A stretch of 64,000 nt of DNA from an uncultured Dialister sp. (GCA_900557365.1 UPXR01000002.1:115390-179389), one strand, 5' to 3'; positions 33,794 through 43,640 are shown, numbered from the stretch's first letter. The notes: generated from the sequence alone by a model not told the origin. Numbers and translations: made by a program.

Positions 33794-35161
33794 TTATTCC
33801 CGCACCGTCAGTTTGAAGCCGTTTGTTTCGATTTTTCCCTGATTGTCCAGACGGCGGATCACGGAATCGCCGGTGAGCTCCCAGCGGGCGCCCCTCCTGA
33901 TATGAAGGACGGTGCCGCTGCCGGAAAGGGTACTGTCTTCATCGGAAATGCTTCCCTTCAGGACAGTGCCGCTGTCCAGGGTCAGGTCCAGGGAGGAAAC
34001 AGAATCGGTGAGAATTTTACCTTCCGCTTTCTGCCGGAGAAGAACCGCCTTGGCTTTCCCGGGCTTATCGGATGTGCCGGCAATGCGGAGAAGGACAGCT
34101 TCGGGGTCCTCGTTCCGAAGCTTTACATTGTCCAGTGTAAGGAGGCCTTCCGTGCGGTTTACGGCGAAAACAGCGCCCCGATGGGAAATGATCGAGCCGT
34201 TCTTTGCAGAAAATTCTGCCGGGCCTGCCGGTGTACGGCCGTCTCCGGAGGAAAGAAACAGGACAGAGGCGGCAGGGGCTTCCCGGGCGTCTGTATCACC
34301 GTCTTTTTGCTCTGCGGCCATGTTTCCTTCCAGGGTACAGTTTTCCAGAGCAATTTTGCCGTTTTCCGCAAGGAGAATTCCTGCCGAACGGGCGGCAGCC
34401 AGACTGGCTCCGTAGACAGCAATGTCACCGGCAGAATGAATTGCCGGCGCGTGAAGCCCGCCGGAGACAAAGGTGCCGTTCCGGACAGTGATGACACCGC
34501 CGCCCTGTCCGGCCCGGATCGGAGCGGAGAAATCGCCCTGGGTGATGACATTCATCTCTTCTGCGCGGATGATGCCGCCGTCCGACGTCATGAGTCCTGC
34601 CGAATGAGGGCCGGAGGTCCGGATTTCCGTACGGGATGCAGTAATTACCGAACCTTCTTCGCAGCTGAAAAGGGCATTTCCGCTGGGGGCGGAGGATTCC
34701 GCAGAGGAATCGGAAAGAGTGACTTTGGCGCCGTCTGCAGCAAGAAGCGCTGCATTGACACCGCGGGAATCTCCGCTTTCGAGTGAGGAAGAACTGCCTG
34801 CTGCTTTTACAATTTCCGCTTTGTCCAGAACGACCGATGCATCGGTGATGCGGAGGGCATTCTCATCATCTCCGTAAGAGCCGAAAACAGATCCGGTGAG
34901 GGAGATATTCTTTTTCAGCTCGGTTGCGGCTGTTCCCTGTGCGGAGGAATCGGCCGGCTGCGCAGAAGAATTTTCTCCGGTCGGAGCCGGTGCGGCAGGA
35001 ACGGCAATTTTCCGGATGACAATATCCTGCGGGCGATGCTGGAGATCTGCCGTGATGGCCCGGGAGAATTTTTCCGGAAGAATATTGTTCGCTGCCGATG
35101 CGGACGGAGCGGAAAGGGCAAGAAGAGCGCAGAGAAGAAGTGCTTCTTTTGCATATTTCAT
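33794..35161 (-). CDS. Exported beta-helix protein, paralogue 1 (autotransporter-passenger-like, no barrel)
   Basis: 455 residues: signal peptide (about 1-23, ending ASA), a Pro/Ala/Ser-rich segment (about 50-85), then repeated short strands with alternating Gly, Ser, Asn and hydrophobics that suggest a right-handed beta-helix. It ends RWELTGDSVIRRLDNQGKIETNGFKLTVRE, a C-cap like that at the end of autotransporter passenger domains. No membrane barrel follows, so it is probably periplasmic or surface-released. It is a paralogue of the gene at 37882; both have a YGDDENALRI/GEDENALRV motif at the helix start and the same C-terminal cap. Function unknown. Confidence 0.75.
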   Translation of the reverse strand: MKYAKEALLLCALLALSAPSASAANNILPEKFSRAITADLQHRPQDIVIRKIAVPAAPAPTGENSSAQPADSSAQGTAATELKKNISLTGSVFGSYGDDENALRITDASVVLDKAEIVKAAGSSSSLESGDSRGVNAALLAADGAKVTLSDSSAESSAPSGNALFSCEEGSVITASRTEIRTSGPHSAGLMTSDGGIIRAEEMNVITQGDFSAPIRAGQGGGVITVRNGTFVSGGLHAPAIHSAGDIAVYGASLAAARSAGILLAENGKIALENCTLEGNMAAEQKDGDTDAREAPAASVLFLSSGDGRTPAGPAEFSAKNGSIISHRGAVFAVNRTEGLLTLDNVKLRNEDPEAVLLRIAGTSDKPGKAKAVLLRQKAEGKILTDSVSSLDLTLDSGTVLKGSISDEDSTLSGSGTVLHIRRGARWELTGDSVIRRLDNQGKIETNGFKLTVRE

Positions 35162-35281
35162 AAGATACCTCCTGGAGTCAACCTGGAATCGATGTCCTTA
35201 TTATACCCGGTTCATGCCGGAAGGAAAACGGGAAAACGAAGGAAGCCGGACCGGCTTTTTCCTGCATGGCCGGACAGTTCA

Positions 35282-35290
35282 TGATATACT
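35282..35290 (+). promoter_or_regulatory. Extended -10 promoter of rarD
   Basis: TGATATACT, about 30 bases before the ATG. Confidence 0.55.
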
Positions 35291-35320
35291 TTCTGAATAC
35301 AATACTGAAACAGGGGGAAG

Positions 35321-36220
35321 ATGATGAACGAAAGAAAACTGGGAATGGCTGCAGCAATCGGCTGCTATGTTTTTTGGGGTGTGCTTCCCATTTACTGGAA
35401 ACAGCTGGAGGGAGCGGCCGGCGCGTATGAAATCCTGGCGCACCGGATGATCTGGTCCTTTGTGTTCATGCTGTTTGTTCTGTACGGCGGAAAATTGTTC
35501 CCCCGGTTCAGAGAAACCGTAAGGGAGCTTTGGGAAAATAAAAGAAAGGGAGCCCTCATGCTCGCCGCATCGGCGCTGATTACCATGAACTGGCTGATCT
35601 TTATCTGGGCCGTGAATCATGACCGCATCGTAGAGTCCTCCTTCGGGTACTATATCAATCCGCTCTTTTCCGTTGTGCTGGGCATTCTCTTTTTCCGGGA
35701 ACGCCTTTCTTCGGGAAAGTGGGCCGCCATGTTCATTGCACTGGCCGGCATCTCCTATATGACCTGTCAGATGGGCAGACTGCCTCTGATTTCCATCGGA
35801 CTGGCGGGAACCTTCGGGCTGTACGGCGCAGCAAAGAAAAAGCTGGGACTGAATCCTTTCGTTTCCATCACCCTGGAAACTCTGCTGGCGCTGCCGGTTG
35901 CTTTCTGGTTTGCTCTGACACCCATGGAGGGAATGACGCCGCAGTTCGGCAGCGGGAGTACGGCTGTTACGGCTCTCCTTGTGGGAGCGGGTGTGGTAAC
36001 TGCCCTGCCGCTTCTTCTGTTTTCCATAGGCGCAAACCGGCTTCCGCTGAATGTACTCGGTTTCTGCCAGTACCTGTCGCCCAGCCTTTCTCTGCTTCTG
36101 GCAGTCTTTCTGTACGGCGAACCTTTTACCGCCGATGAGGGAATCAGTTTTTCCTTTATCTGGGCGGCTCTCATCCTTTTCACGGCTGCCGATTTCCGGG
36201 AAAATCAAAGGAAGAAATGA
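35321..36220 (+). CDS. rarD: EamA-family transporter RarD
   Basis: 299 residues with ten hydrophobic helices of the drug/metabolite transporter superfamily. RarD-type signatures are GCYVFWGVLPIYWKQL at the start, LAHRMIWS, NWLIFIWAVNHDRIVESSFGYYINPLFSV and LGFCQYLSPSLSLLLAVFLYGE. RarD proteins are associated with chloramphenicol tolerance in some bacteria, but the natural substrate is unknown. ATGs at 35321 and 35324 are both possible starts. Confidence 0.9.
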   Translation: MMNERKLGMAAAIGCYVFWGVLPIYWKQLEGAAGAYEILAHRMIWSFVFMLFVLYGGKLFPRFRETVRELWENKRKGALMLAASALITMNWLIFIWAVNHDRIVESSFGYYINPLFSVVLGILFFRERLSSGKWAAMFIALAGISYMTCQMGRLPLISIGLAGTFGLYGAAKKKLGLNPFVSITLETLLALPVAFWFALTPMEGMTPQFGSGSTAVTALLVGAGVVTALPLLLFSIGANRLPLNVLGFCQYLSPSLSLLLAVFLYGEPFTADEGISFSFIWAALILFTAADFRENQRKK

Positions 36221-36238
36221 ATCTTTTCACCGGCCCGG

Positions 36239-36247
36239 TGCTATAAT
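36239..36247 (+). promoter_or_regulatory. Extended -10 promoter of the flavodoxin-fold oxidoreductase
   Basis: TGCTATAAT, about 50 bases before the ATG. Confidence 0.65.
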
Positions 36248-36298
36248 AAGGATAAGTGAAGACTGACAGGAACCGATTGATAAAAGGAGGAATTTATT

Positions 36299-36853
36299 AT
36301 GGCAAATGTTCTTGTAATTTCCGGACATCCCGGTCTTTCCCATTCCCTGGCCAACCGTACGATTCTTGAGACACTGCGTGCCTGCGGACTTTCCTTTACG
36401 CTGAGGCGGCTGGATGAGACACCTTTCCGGTTTGATGTGGAAGAAGAACAGGAGCTTCTGAAAAAGGCGGATGTGATTGTTCTGCAGTTCCCCATGTTCT
36501 GGTATTCTTTCCCGGCTCTGATGAAGTACTGGCTGGAACAGGTCTTTACGCACGGCTTTGCCTACGGAAGCGAAAGCACGGCATTGAAGGGAAAGAAATT
36601 CCTCATATCCTTCACGACCGGTTCCCCGAAGGAAGCTTTCGGTGAAGGGGCTCCGAATGCTCATACCCTGGAGGAATACACTTACAGTCTGAAACAGATC
36701 GCTGCCATGTGCGGCATGGAATACCTGGAGCCGATCGTGACCTGTGCGGCGGCTTATATTCCGGGCGTCAGTCCGGAAGGCGATCAGGACAGAATCGCCG
36801 CTGCCTGCAAAGAACACGGAGAAAAGCTGGCAGCTGTCCTGAAAGCGCTGTAA
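36299..36853 (+). CDS. NAD(P)H-dependent oxidoreductase, KefF/YwrO flavodoxin-fold type
   Basis: 184 residues: ANVLVISGHPGLSHSLANRTIL (FMN-binding loop), ADVIVLQFPMFWYSFPALMKYWLEQVFTHGFAYG and GKKFLISFTTGSPKEAF. These are the hallmarks of the quinone reductase/KefF family, which reduces quinones or disulfides with NAD(P)H. AAAGGAGG precedes the ATG. No potassium-efflux gene is adjacent, so a general quinone or azo reductase role is the safer call. Confidence 0.9.
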   Translation: MANVLVISGHPGLSHSLANRTILETLRACGLSFTLRRLDETPFRFDVEEEQELLKKADVIVLQFPMFWYSFPALMKYWLEQVFTHGFAYGSESTALKGKKFLISFTTGSPKEAFGEGAPNAHTLEEYTYSLKQIAAMCGMEYLEPIVTCAAAYIPGVSPEGDQDRIAAACKEHGEKLAAVLKAL

Positions 36854-36997
36854 CGGAATCGGCCCGGCATACAGATTCTGTGAAAGAGGAAAAGACGGAG
36901 ATATTCTCCGCCTTTTGTTTTGGAAGAAAGGCCAGGACTGCATCGGCAGAGGCCGGAGAGGCGGAAATTTCAAAGAAAATATTTGAGCAAATGAAAA

Positions 36998-37027
36998 GAA
37001 GCCGCATTCCGCTGCGGCTTCTTTTTG
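36998..37027. terminator. Bidirectional terminator between the oxidoreductase and upp
   Basis: AGAAGCCGCA-TTCCGC-TGCGGCTTCT with T-run on the right and A-run on the left. Confidence 0.85.
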
Positions 37028-37044
37028 TCTGAAAAACAGAATCT

Positions 37045-37807
<763 letters not shown>

Positions 37808-37881
37808 AGGGGTGTTAGTATCACTGTAAAAAGAAGGAAAACCTTTTTTGCCGCTGAAAAGGCACAGAAAAGAGGAAATGT

Positions 37882-39462
37882 ATGACACATAACAACATGA
37901 AGGCATTCCTGTGCGCTCTGGCTATTGCCGGCGCAGGAATCAGCCCGGCTTTTGCCGCTGACGAAAAGGCAGCCGCAGAGGCCCCGGCAGCACCGGCTGT
38001 ACAGGCCGCTGCTCCTGTCCCGGTCAATCCCACGGAAGCACTTTTGAAGGGACTTTCCCTGACGCTGCCGGATGTACAGAAGGCTGTCGAGGAAGGCACA
38101 TTTAAGAATCTTTCCCCGGAACCGCCGAAGCCGCCGGCTCCTGAGCCGGAACCGATTCCCGAACCTGTACCGGAACCCGAGCCGATTCCCGAACCGGAAC
38201 CCGAGCCTGAGCCGGAACCGGCACCTGCTCCGAAGTATACGGCCAGCCAGGGAAAGGCAGCCAATGAAATCAGTTCCGACGGCGCTTACGACGGAATGAG
38301 CTATACGTCTTCCGGAGAAGATGAAAATGCGCTCCGCGTGTCCATGGCATATATGACGGCCAAGGGCAGCAAAATTGAAAAGACAGGCAATACGGCGGAT
38401 ACAGAGGCTGCGCAGAAATACGGCAGCAATGCAGCGCTCCTGGTTTCCCACGGCGGCCACGGCTCCTTTGACGGAGCTTCTGTCCGTGCGGCAGGCACCG
38501 GGGCAACCGGCGTATTCGGCTACAGCAAGGGCACCTATGTGAATCTGACCGGCTCCACGGTGGAAACCTCCGGCGATTACGGCGCAGCGGCAGCTGTAGC
38601 GGAAAGAGCGATGATGAAGCTTTCCGGCACAGCGGCTTCCACGAAAGGAAACAATGCACCGTCCCTCTTTATTTCCGATAAGGGCGGCATTATTCTGGCG
38701 GAAAATTCCACGATTGCCACAGAAGGAAAGGGTTCCCAGGCGGTATATACCAACGGGGATGTAACCCTGACGAATACCACGGCCGCAGCACGGAATACAA
38801 AGGCTGCAGTGGTTAAGGGCAATAATACGCTGACCCTGGAAAACTCCACGCTGGAAGGCAATGAAACGGGCTCTGTTCCGTACAATATCGTTCTCTGCGC
38901 TGATGAATCGGCGATCGGCACCATGGGCTCCCAGCAGTTCTCTGCAACGGACTCCACGCTGATTTCCCACAGCGGCGGCATGTTCCTTGTAACAGGCACC
39001 CATTCCAGGGTGACACTGGTCAATACGATCGTTGCCCAGGATCCGAATCTGCCGGTCTTCACCGTAATCGGCAATGACGGCACAAACGGCTGGGGCGAAG
39101 CTGGCTCCAACGGCGGTCATCTCCGGCTGACGCTGGACGGAGATACGCTGAACGGCAATATCGTGGTGGACTCCATTTCGGATGTCAATCTGACCGTCAC
39201 CAATCAGTCTGTCTGGAACGGCGCGGTTCAGATCGTTCCCAATGCGGAAGGGGGAGAACCGTACCGCACCAATGCGGATATTATGGTCGCAGAAGGTTCC
39301 GTATGGAATCTGACCGGAGATTCTGCAGCAACATCGCTGATCAATCTGGGAACCATCCATTTCAACGGCTACAAGCTGACTCTGGCGGACGGAACCGTCC
39401 TGGATGACGAACATCCGCAGGGAAATGCAGCAGTTGTCCTTCCTGCAGAAAAGAAGGCATAA
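37882..39462 (+). CDS. Exported beta-helix protein, paralogue 2, with Pro-Glu linker
   Basis: 526 residues: signal peptide (about 1-26, ending AFAA), a helical stretch, a linker at residues 79-117 built almost only of Pro-Glu pairs, then a repetitive Gly/Asn/Thr-rich region predicted as a beta-helix, and the C-cap VWNLTGDSAATSLINLGTIHFNGYKLTLADG. The P-E linker is like the stiff periplasm-spanning segment of TonB, so it may hold the helix away from an anchor. It has no barrel and no SLH domain. The end of the protein and the GEDENALRV entry motif show descent from the same ancestor as the gene at 33794. Function unknown. Confidence 0.75.
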   Translation: MTHNNMKAFLCALAIAGAGISPAFAADEKAAAEAPAAPAVQAAAPVPVNPTEALLKGLSLTLPDVQKAVEEGTFKNLSPEPPKPPAPEPEPIPEPVPEPEPIPEPEPEPEPEPAPAPKYTASQGKAANEISSDGAYDGMSYTSSGEDENALRVSMAYMTAKGSKIEKTGNTADTEAAQKYGSNAALLVSHGGHGSFDGASVRAAGTGATGVFGYSKGTYVNLTGSTVETSGDYGAAAAVAERAMMKLSGTAASTKGNNAPSLFISDKGGIILAENSTIATEGKGSQAVYTNGDVTLTNTTAAARNTKAAVVKGNNTLTLENSTLEGNETGSVPYNIVLCADESAIGTMGSQQFSATDSTLISHSGGMFLVTGTHSRVTLVNTIVAQDPNLPVFTVIGNDGTNGWGEAGSNGGHLRLTLDGDTLNGNIVVDSISDVNLTVTNQSVWNGAVQIVPNAEGGEPYRTNADIMVAEGSVWNLTGDSAATSLINLGTIHFNGYKLTLADGTVLDDEHPQGNAAVVLPAEKKA

Positions 39463-39529
39463 TAGAAAAGAAGGAATCGGACTGCCCGGAAAGCATCCGG
39501 CCGCAGCAGGCGGCGGGCAGTTCCGTCGG

Positions 39530-39562
39530 AAGGGGTGCATGCAGCCCATGCATCCCTTTTCT
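39530..39562 (+). terminator. Terminator of the second beta-helix gene
   Basis: AAGGGGTGCATG-CAGC-CCATGCATCCCTT hairpin followed by TTC. Confidence 0.75.
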
Positions 39563-39627
39563 TATTGGATAGGCAGCGGGGAAGAAATTTTCCCTGTATA
39601 TTGAAATACATTTGCAAGAGGTGCAGC

Positions 39628-40878
39628 ATGAATATTATTGATGAACTGAAATGGCGCGGCGCTGTGAATCAGCAGACCGACGAGGAAGGCCTGTACAAGC
39701 TGGTAGAGGAAAAGAAGATTTCCCTTTACTGCGGCATCGATCCCACCGGGGATTCCATGCACATCGGCCACCTGATTCCCTTCATGATCCTGAAGCGCTT
39801 CCAGCTGGCCGGCCATCACCCGGTGATCGTCATCGGCGGGGCAACCGGCTCCATCGGAGATCCCTCCGGGCGGAAGAGCGAACGGGTACTCCAGTCCATG
39901 GATGTCATCAAACACAATGCAGAATGTCTGACGGAACAGATGAAGCGCCTCTTCGGTGAAGACGGCTTCACCATGGTGAACAACTATGACTGGCTGTCCA
40001 AACTGTCCCTGCTGGATTTCCTCCGGGACTACGGCAAGCTTTTCAATATCAATACCATGCTGGCCAAGGATGTAGTGGCATCCCGTCTGGAAACAGGCAT
40101 TTCCTTTACGGAATTCTCCTATCAGATTCTGCAGGCCATCGACTTCAAGGTACTCCATGATACCCATGATGTACAGCTTCAGATCGGCGGCGCCGACCAG
40201 TGGGGCAATATCACCAACGGCATCGACCTGATCCGGAAAACGGAAGGCGCACATGATGCTTACGGCCTGACAATTCCGCTCATGCTCAAGGCAGACGGCA
40301 CGAAGTTCGGCAAGACTGCCGGCGGTGCCGTATGGCTGGACCCGAAGAAGACTTCTCCGTACGAATTCTATCAGTTCTGGTTCAACCAGGATGACCGGGA
40401 CGTGGTGAAATACCTGAAGTACTTCACCTTCCTGTCGCAGGAAGAAATCGAAGCGCTGGCGAAGGAAGTGGAGGAACATCCGGAACACCGCAGTGCGCAG
40501 AAGAAGCTGGCGGAAGAAGTTACCCGTTTCGTTCACGGCGACGAAGGACTGGCACAGGCAGAAAAGGTGACCCAGGCGCTGTTCTCCGGCAACATTGCCG
40601 ATCTGACCGGCGAAGAAATCGAAGGAGCTTTCCGCAACACCAAGGGCGGCGAAGTGGCACAGGCTCCGGTCAATATCGTGGATGCTCTGGTGGAATCGGG
40701 CGTGGAAAAATCGAAGCGCCAGGCCAGAGAAGATGTAAAGAACGGGGCTATCCGCGTGAACGGCATTCAGGTGAAGGATGTCGAAGCGGAAGTTTCCGCC
40801 CATCCCAATACGGACGGCAAATTCATCATTATCCGCAAGGGCAAGAAGAATTATTTCTCCGTAAAGGTAAAACAGTAA
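39628..40878 (+). CDS. tyrS: Tyrosyl-tRNA synthetase
   Basis: Charges tRNA-Tyr. The 416 residues have the class I HIGH motif as HIGHLIPF, the Tyr-binding YCGIDPTGDSMHIGH, QIGGADQWGN, the KMSKS equivalent KFGKT, and a C-terminal S4 RNA-binding domain (SKRQAREDVKNGAIRVNGIQV). The ATG at 39628 has a ribosome site AGAGGTG; an in-frame ATG at 39535 lies inside the preceding terminator and is rejected. Unlike many Firmicute tyrS genes there is no T-box before it. Confidence 0.95.
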   Translation: MNIIDELKWRGAVNQQTDEEGLYKLVEEKKISLYCGIDPTGDSMHIGHLIPFMILKRFQLAGHHPVIVIGGATGSIGDPSGRKSERVLQSMDVIKHNAECLTEQMKRLFGEDGFTMVNNYDWLSKLSLLDFLRDYGKLFNINTMLAKDVVASRLETGISFTEFSYQILQAIDFKVLHDTHDVQLQIGGADQWGNITNGIDLIRKTEGAHDAYGLTIPLMLKADGTKFGKTAGGAVWLDPKKTSPYEFYQFWFNQDDRDVVKYLKYFTFLSQEEIEALAKEVEEHPEHRSAQKKLAEEVTRFVHGDEGLAQAEKVTQALFSGNIADLTGEEIEGAFRNTKGGEVAQAPVNIVDALVESGVEKSKRQAREDVKNGAIRVNGIQVKDVEAEVSAHPNTDGKFIIIRKGKKNYFSVKVKQ

Positions 40879-40885
40879 GAAATAC

Positions 40886-40913
40886 AAAAGGAGGGCTGCG
40901 GCCTTCCTTTTTT
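40886..40913 (+). terminator. tyrS terminator
   Basis: AAGGAGGGC-TGCG-GCCTTCCTT hairpin with T-run. Confidence 0.85.
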
Positions 40914-41048
40914 CATGCCGGATATTTTTTTTCCGGTCATCCCATGACTGTGCCCGGGGAGCGGGGAAATGATTTTTCGTTTCTTCTTCGGACAGCAAAG
41001 AACTTTCCCGGCAGGACTTATATAGAGTTTCTTGTATTTTATGATTTG

Positions 41049-41057
41049 TGATATACT
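41049..41057 (+). promoter_or_regulatory. Extended -10 promoter of the glyoxalase-family/tcdA unit
   Basis: TGATATACT, about 40 bases before the ATG. Confidence 0.55.
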
Positions 41058-41095
41058 GAATTTACATCATTCATAGAAAGAAAAAGGAGAAAATT

Positions 41096-41467
41096 ATGAA
41101 ATTTACATTCAATCATAATAATTTCAATGTGCTGGACCTGGAAAAGAGCATCGCCTTTTATGAGGAAGCACTGGGACTTAAGGTTGTGAAGACCTACAAG
41201 GCACCGGACGGCTCCTTTATCCTGGCCTATATGGGCGATGGAGAAACGGCGCATACCCTGGAGCTGACCTGGCTGAGAGACCGGAAAGAAGCCTACAATC
41301 TGGGAGAAAACGAATTCCATCTGGCACTGGCGGTGGATGATATGGAAGCAGCGCATAAAAAGCATGAGGAAATGGGCTGCATCTGCTATGAAAATCCGGA
41401 AATGGGCATTTATTTCATCCATGACCCGGATAACTACTGGATCGAAATCATTCCGGCAGAAAAATAA
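41096..41467 (+). CDS. Glyoxalase I-like VOC-superfamily protein
   Basis: 123 residues of the lactoylglutathione lyase type: NHNNFNVLDLEKSIAFYEEALGLKVV, TLELTWLRD, FHLALAVDDMEAAHKKHEEMG and IYFIHDPDNYWIEIIP, with His and Glu metal ligands at the usual places. It may detoxify methylglyoxal, although thiol cofactor use in this organism is unknown. Its stop overlaps the tcdA start by one base. Confidence 0.85.
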   Translation: MKFTFNHNNFNVLDLEKSIAFYEEALGLKVVKTYKAPDGSFILAYMGDGETAHTLELTWLRDRKEAYNLGENEFHLALAVDDMEAAHKKHEEMGCICYENPEMGIYFIHDPDNYWIEIIPAEK

Positions 41468-42168
41468 TGGACGGGATATTTTCCAGAACGGCCCGTGTCA
41501 TCGGGGAAGAAGGGGTGGCTCTTCTGGCAGAAAAGACCGTTGCGGTCTTCGGCATCGGCGGAGTCGGCTCCTATGCAGCGGAAGCGCTGGCCCGGGCAGG
41601 GGTCGGTCATCTGATTTTCGTCGACGGGGATGAAGTGGATATTTCCAATCTGAACCGGCAGCTGGTGGCCGATCTGACTACAGTGGGCCGGAACAAGGCG
41701 GAGGTCATGAAGGAGCGGGCGCTTCGGGTCAATCCCTCCTGCGATGTCCGGGTATGCACCTGCTTTTATCAGGCCGGAGATGAGGATTTCCTGAAAGGAC
41801 TTCACGCGGATTTCATCATTGATGCCATCGACGATGTGCCGGCCAAGCTGGCTCTGGCGGAATTCTGCTGGCGGGAAAAGATTCCGGAGATTTCCTCCAT
41901 GGGAACGGGCAACCGTCTCTGTCCGGAAATGCTGCGGATTACAGATATTTACAAGACCTCCGTCTGCCATCTTGCCCGTAAAATGCGCCGGGAGCTGAAG
42001 GTGCGGGGCGTGCGCCGCCTGCCGGTGGTGTATTCCGAGGAGCTTCCCCGGAAACCGGAGGGAGAGGGCAGTACGCCGGGCTCCGTTTCCTTTGTTCCGC
42101 CCGTATCGGGCATGATGATGGCCGGCTATGCGGTGCGCCGTCTTCTGGAGGACGGTAGCATCCGGTAA
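41467..42168 (+). CDS. tcdA: tRNA threonylcarbamoyladenosine dehydratase
   Basis: E1-like ATP-dependent enzyme that cyclises t6A37 in ANN-decoding tRNAs to ct6A. The 233 residues include the nucleotide-binding VAVFGIGGVGSYAAEALARAG, VDGDEVDISNLNRQ, the conserved FIIDAIDDVPAKLAL and the C-terminal GSVSFVPPVSGMMMAGYAVRRLL. The length suits TcdA rather than ThiF/MoeB. It is translationally coupled to the preceding VOC gene. Confidence 0.9.
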   Translation: MDGIFSRTARVIGEEGVALLAEKTVAVFGIGGVGSYAAEALARAGVGHLIFVDGDEVDISNLNRQLVADLTTVGRNKAEVMKERALRVNPSCDVRVCTCFYQAGDEDFLKGLHADFIIDAIDDVPAKLALAEFCWREKIPEISSMGTGNRLCPEMLRITDIYKTSVCHLARKMRRELKVRGVRRLPVVYSEELPRKPEGEGSTPGSVSFVPPVSGMMMAGYAVRRLLEDGSIR

Positions 42169-42201
42169 AGCAGACATTCAATACAGAAAGGACCGATATT
42201 T

Positions 42202-42837
42202 ATGATTGTGACAATTCGCCATCCGGAATGGCTGACATTGGTGGAAAACGGGAAAAAGATTCTCGGATACAATCAGGAATGGTATCCTGAATACAGGCAG
42301 CAGCTGGCCGGCTGCGGTCCTACTGTGGGGGCGATGATGGCTGCCTATATCGAGCATAAGGAATGGCAGATTCCCGTGAAATCCCGGGAACAGGCCGTGG
42401 CGAAAATGCTGGATATGTGGAAATGCGCCCCGCCCCGCATGCACGGCCTTTATAAATCCCGGTGGCTCCGGGATGGGGTCCGGGAGTATATGGCGGCCAA
42501 AGGGCTGGCCGGCAGAGCAGAGTCTCTGTCGATTCCTTCCATTCATTTGCTCGCGCCCAAGTTTCCCGTGGTGAAAAAATTCATTGCCGAGGGGCTGGCA
42601 GCAGACTGTCCGGTGGGATTCCTGAATCTGCACAGCGGAAATCAGCCGATTCCCTATCACTGGCACTGGATGGCCCTGGTGGCCCTGGAGGAGCAGGGGG
42701 ACGGGAAAACCATGTGCACCCTGTGGGATGAAGGCGCTGCCTATGTCTTCGATCTGGAAGAATGGCTCAGGACAACAAAATTCGGCGGAGGCTTCGTTCG
42801 TGTCATGGATACGGACGGACACCGCTACGAGGGCTGA
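42202..42837 (+). CDS. C39-peptidase-like protein of unknown function
   Basis: 211 residues without signal peptide or membrane helix. Near residue 39 LAGCGPTVGAMMAAY resembles the catalytic-Cys motif of papain-like C39 peptidases. About 115 residues later comes PYHWHWMALVALEE and then TLWDEGAAYVFDLEEWL, placing a His and an Asp in the expected order. Cysteine peptidase or acyltransferase activity is therefore plausible. Bacteriocin processing is unlikely, since no transporter is fused or adjacent. It stands 33 bp after tcdA. Confidence 0.6.
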   Translation: MIVTIRHPEWLTLVENGKKILGYNQEWYPEYRQQLAGCGPTVGAMMAAYIEHKEWQIPVKSREQAVAKMLDMWKCAPPRMHGLYKSRWLRDGVREYMAAKGLAGRAESLSIPSIHLLAPKFPVVKKFIAEGLAADCPVGFLNLHSGNQPIPYHWHWMALVALEEQGDGKTMCTLWDEGAAYVFDLEEWLRTTKFGGGFVRVMDTDGHRYEG

Positions 42838-42870
42838 AAAATCCGTTCCCTGCGGGGAACGGATTTTTTT
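42838..42870 (+). terminator. Terminator of the C39-like gene
   Basis: AAAATCCGTTCC-CTGCG-GGGAACGGATT hairpin and T7. Confidence 0.9.
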
Positions 42871-42878
42871 CGGTGCAT

Positions 42879-42905
42879 AAAAAATCCCCGCCGGCAAAGG
42901 CGGGG
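42879..42905 (-). terminator. Terminator of the exported orphan gene
   Basis: On the minus strand CCCCGCC-TTTGCC-GGCGGGG followed by ATTTTTT. Confidence 0.9.
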
Positions 42906-42917
42906 AAAGAGATATCA

Positions 42918-43400
42918 TCAGAAACCGGTATAGTTCCGGGAAAGACGGTAGAGGGTGATGTACATGTCATCGGCTTCGTCCACCGGATCTTCCGCAAGAC
43001 GCGGCGCGGGAATGGGATTGCCCTTGGCATCGTAGGCAGCCTGCAGCTCATTCAGGATGCGGTACCGGATCTGATTTCCGATCTGATCGGCACCGATGGC
43101 AGTCTGGTACTGCAGGACATACTGGACCAGCTCATGGTTTCCGTAGTCCGGATAAGTGAGGGGATGACGGAAAACTTCTGCATACAGTGTGGCACGGATG
43201 ACAGGGAGAGAACCGGCGCTGACCGGATCCCGCTCCAGCGTTTCCGTATCTACATAGACTCTTTCTTCTTCCCCGGAGTATACCACTGCATACCGGTCAT
43301 AATCGTCCAGCATCTTATCCGGCTTGGCGGGATTGCTTGCGGCGAATGCCATGCAGGGAACTGCAAGAGCGGTCAGGATGAGCATTGACAGTTTTTTCAT
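42918..43400 (-). CDS. Exported protein of unknown function
   Basis: 160 residues starting with a clear signal peptide (MKKLSMLILTALAVPCMAFAAS). The mature part begins with YDRYAVVYSGEEERVYVDTETLERDP...LPVIRATLYAEVF and continues with predicted strands and a helix. The RVYVDTETLER...RATLY layout is faintly like small surface-adhesin-E-type exported proteins, but I would not assign it. AAGGAGG stands upstream; a frame extending to 43433 would bury the signal peptide. Confidence 0.7.
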   Translation of the reverse strand: MKKLSMLILTALAVPCMAFAASNPAKPDKMLDDYDRYAVVYSGEEERVYVDTETLERDPVSAGSLPVIRATLYAEVFRHPLTYPDYGNHELVQYVLQYQTAIGADQIGNQIRYRILNELQAAYDAKGNPIPAPRLAEDPVDEADDMYITLYRLSRNYTGF

Positions 43401-43548
43401 GAAGAACCAGCCTCCTTGTTTCTGATGAATCAATCATTATACTTCCTATTCAAAATAATATTTATTATATTATAGCTTTTTTCACGAATTTATGAAAGAA
43501 TGCACGGAATGGCCGGCTGTTTGCTCCGGCCGTTTCGGCAAGCTCCTA

Positions 43549-43577
43549 TTTACAAAAATAAGAAATCCTTTTATAAT
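43549..43577 (+). promoter_or_regulatory. Promoter upstream of the metallo-beta-lactamase gene
   Basis: TTTACA, 17-bp spacer, TATAAT. Start of transcription about 43584. Confidence 0.75.
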
Positions 43578-43605
43578 GATGAGAAAGCTTTATAAGTTGG
43601 CAGGG

Positions 43606-43640
43606 AAGCCGCACCGCTGGGTGTGGCTTTTTGTTTTTTT
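43606..43640 (+). terminator. Terminator inside the leader of the metallo-beta-lactamase gene
   Basis: AAGCCGCACC-GCTG-GGTGTGGCTT (one G-U pair) followed by TTTGTTTTTTT, only about 20 bases after the expected transcription start and 30 bases before the gene. It implies attenuation or a short independent RNA of about 55 nt. Confidence 0.75.

Noticed and set aside
38139..38230. Tandem repeat at DNA level that could be taken for a CRISPR or minisatellite
   Set aside because: It is the in-frame Pro-Glu codon repeat of the second beta-helix protein; the units are 6-12 bases with no spacers.
39463..39627. Possible T-box before tyrS
   Set aside because: No stem I landmarks and no T-box consensus; the only hairpin is the terminator of the upstream gene.
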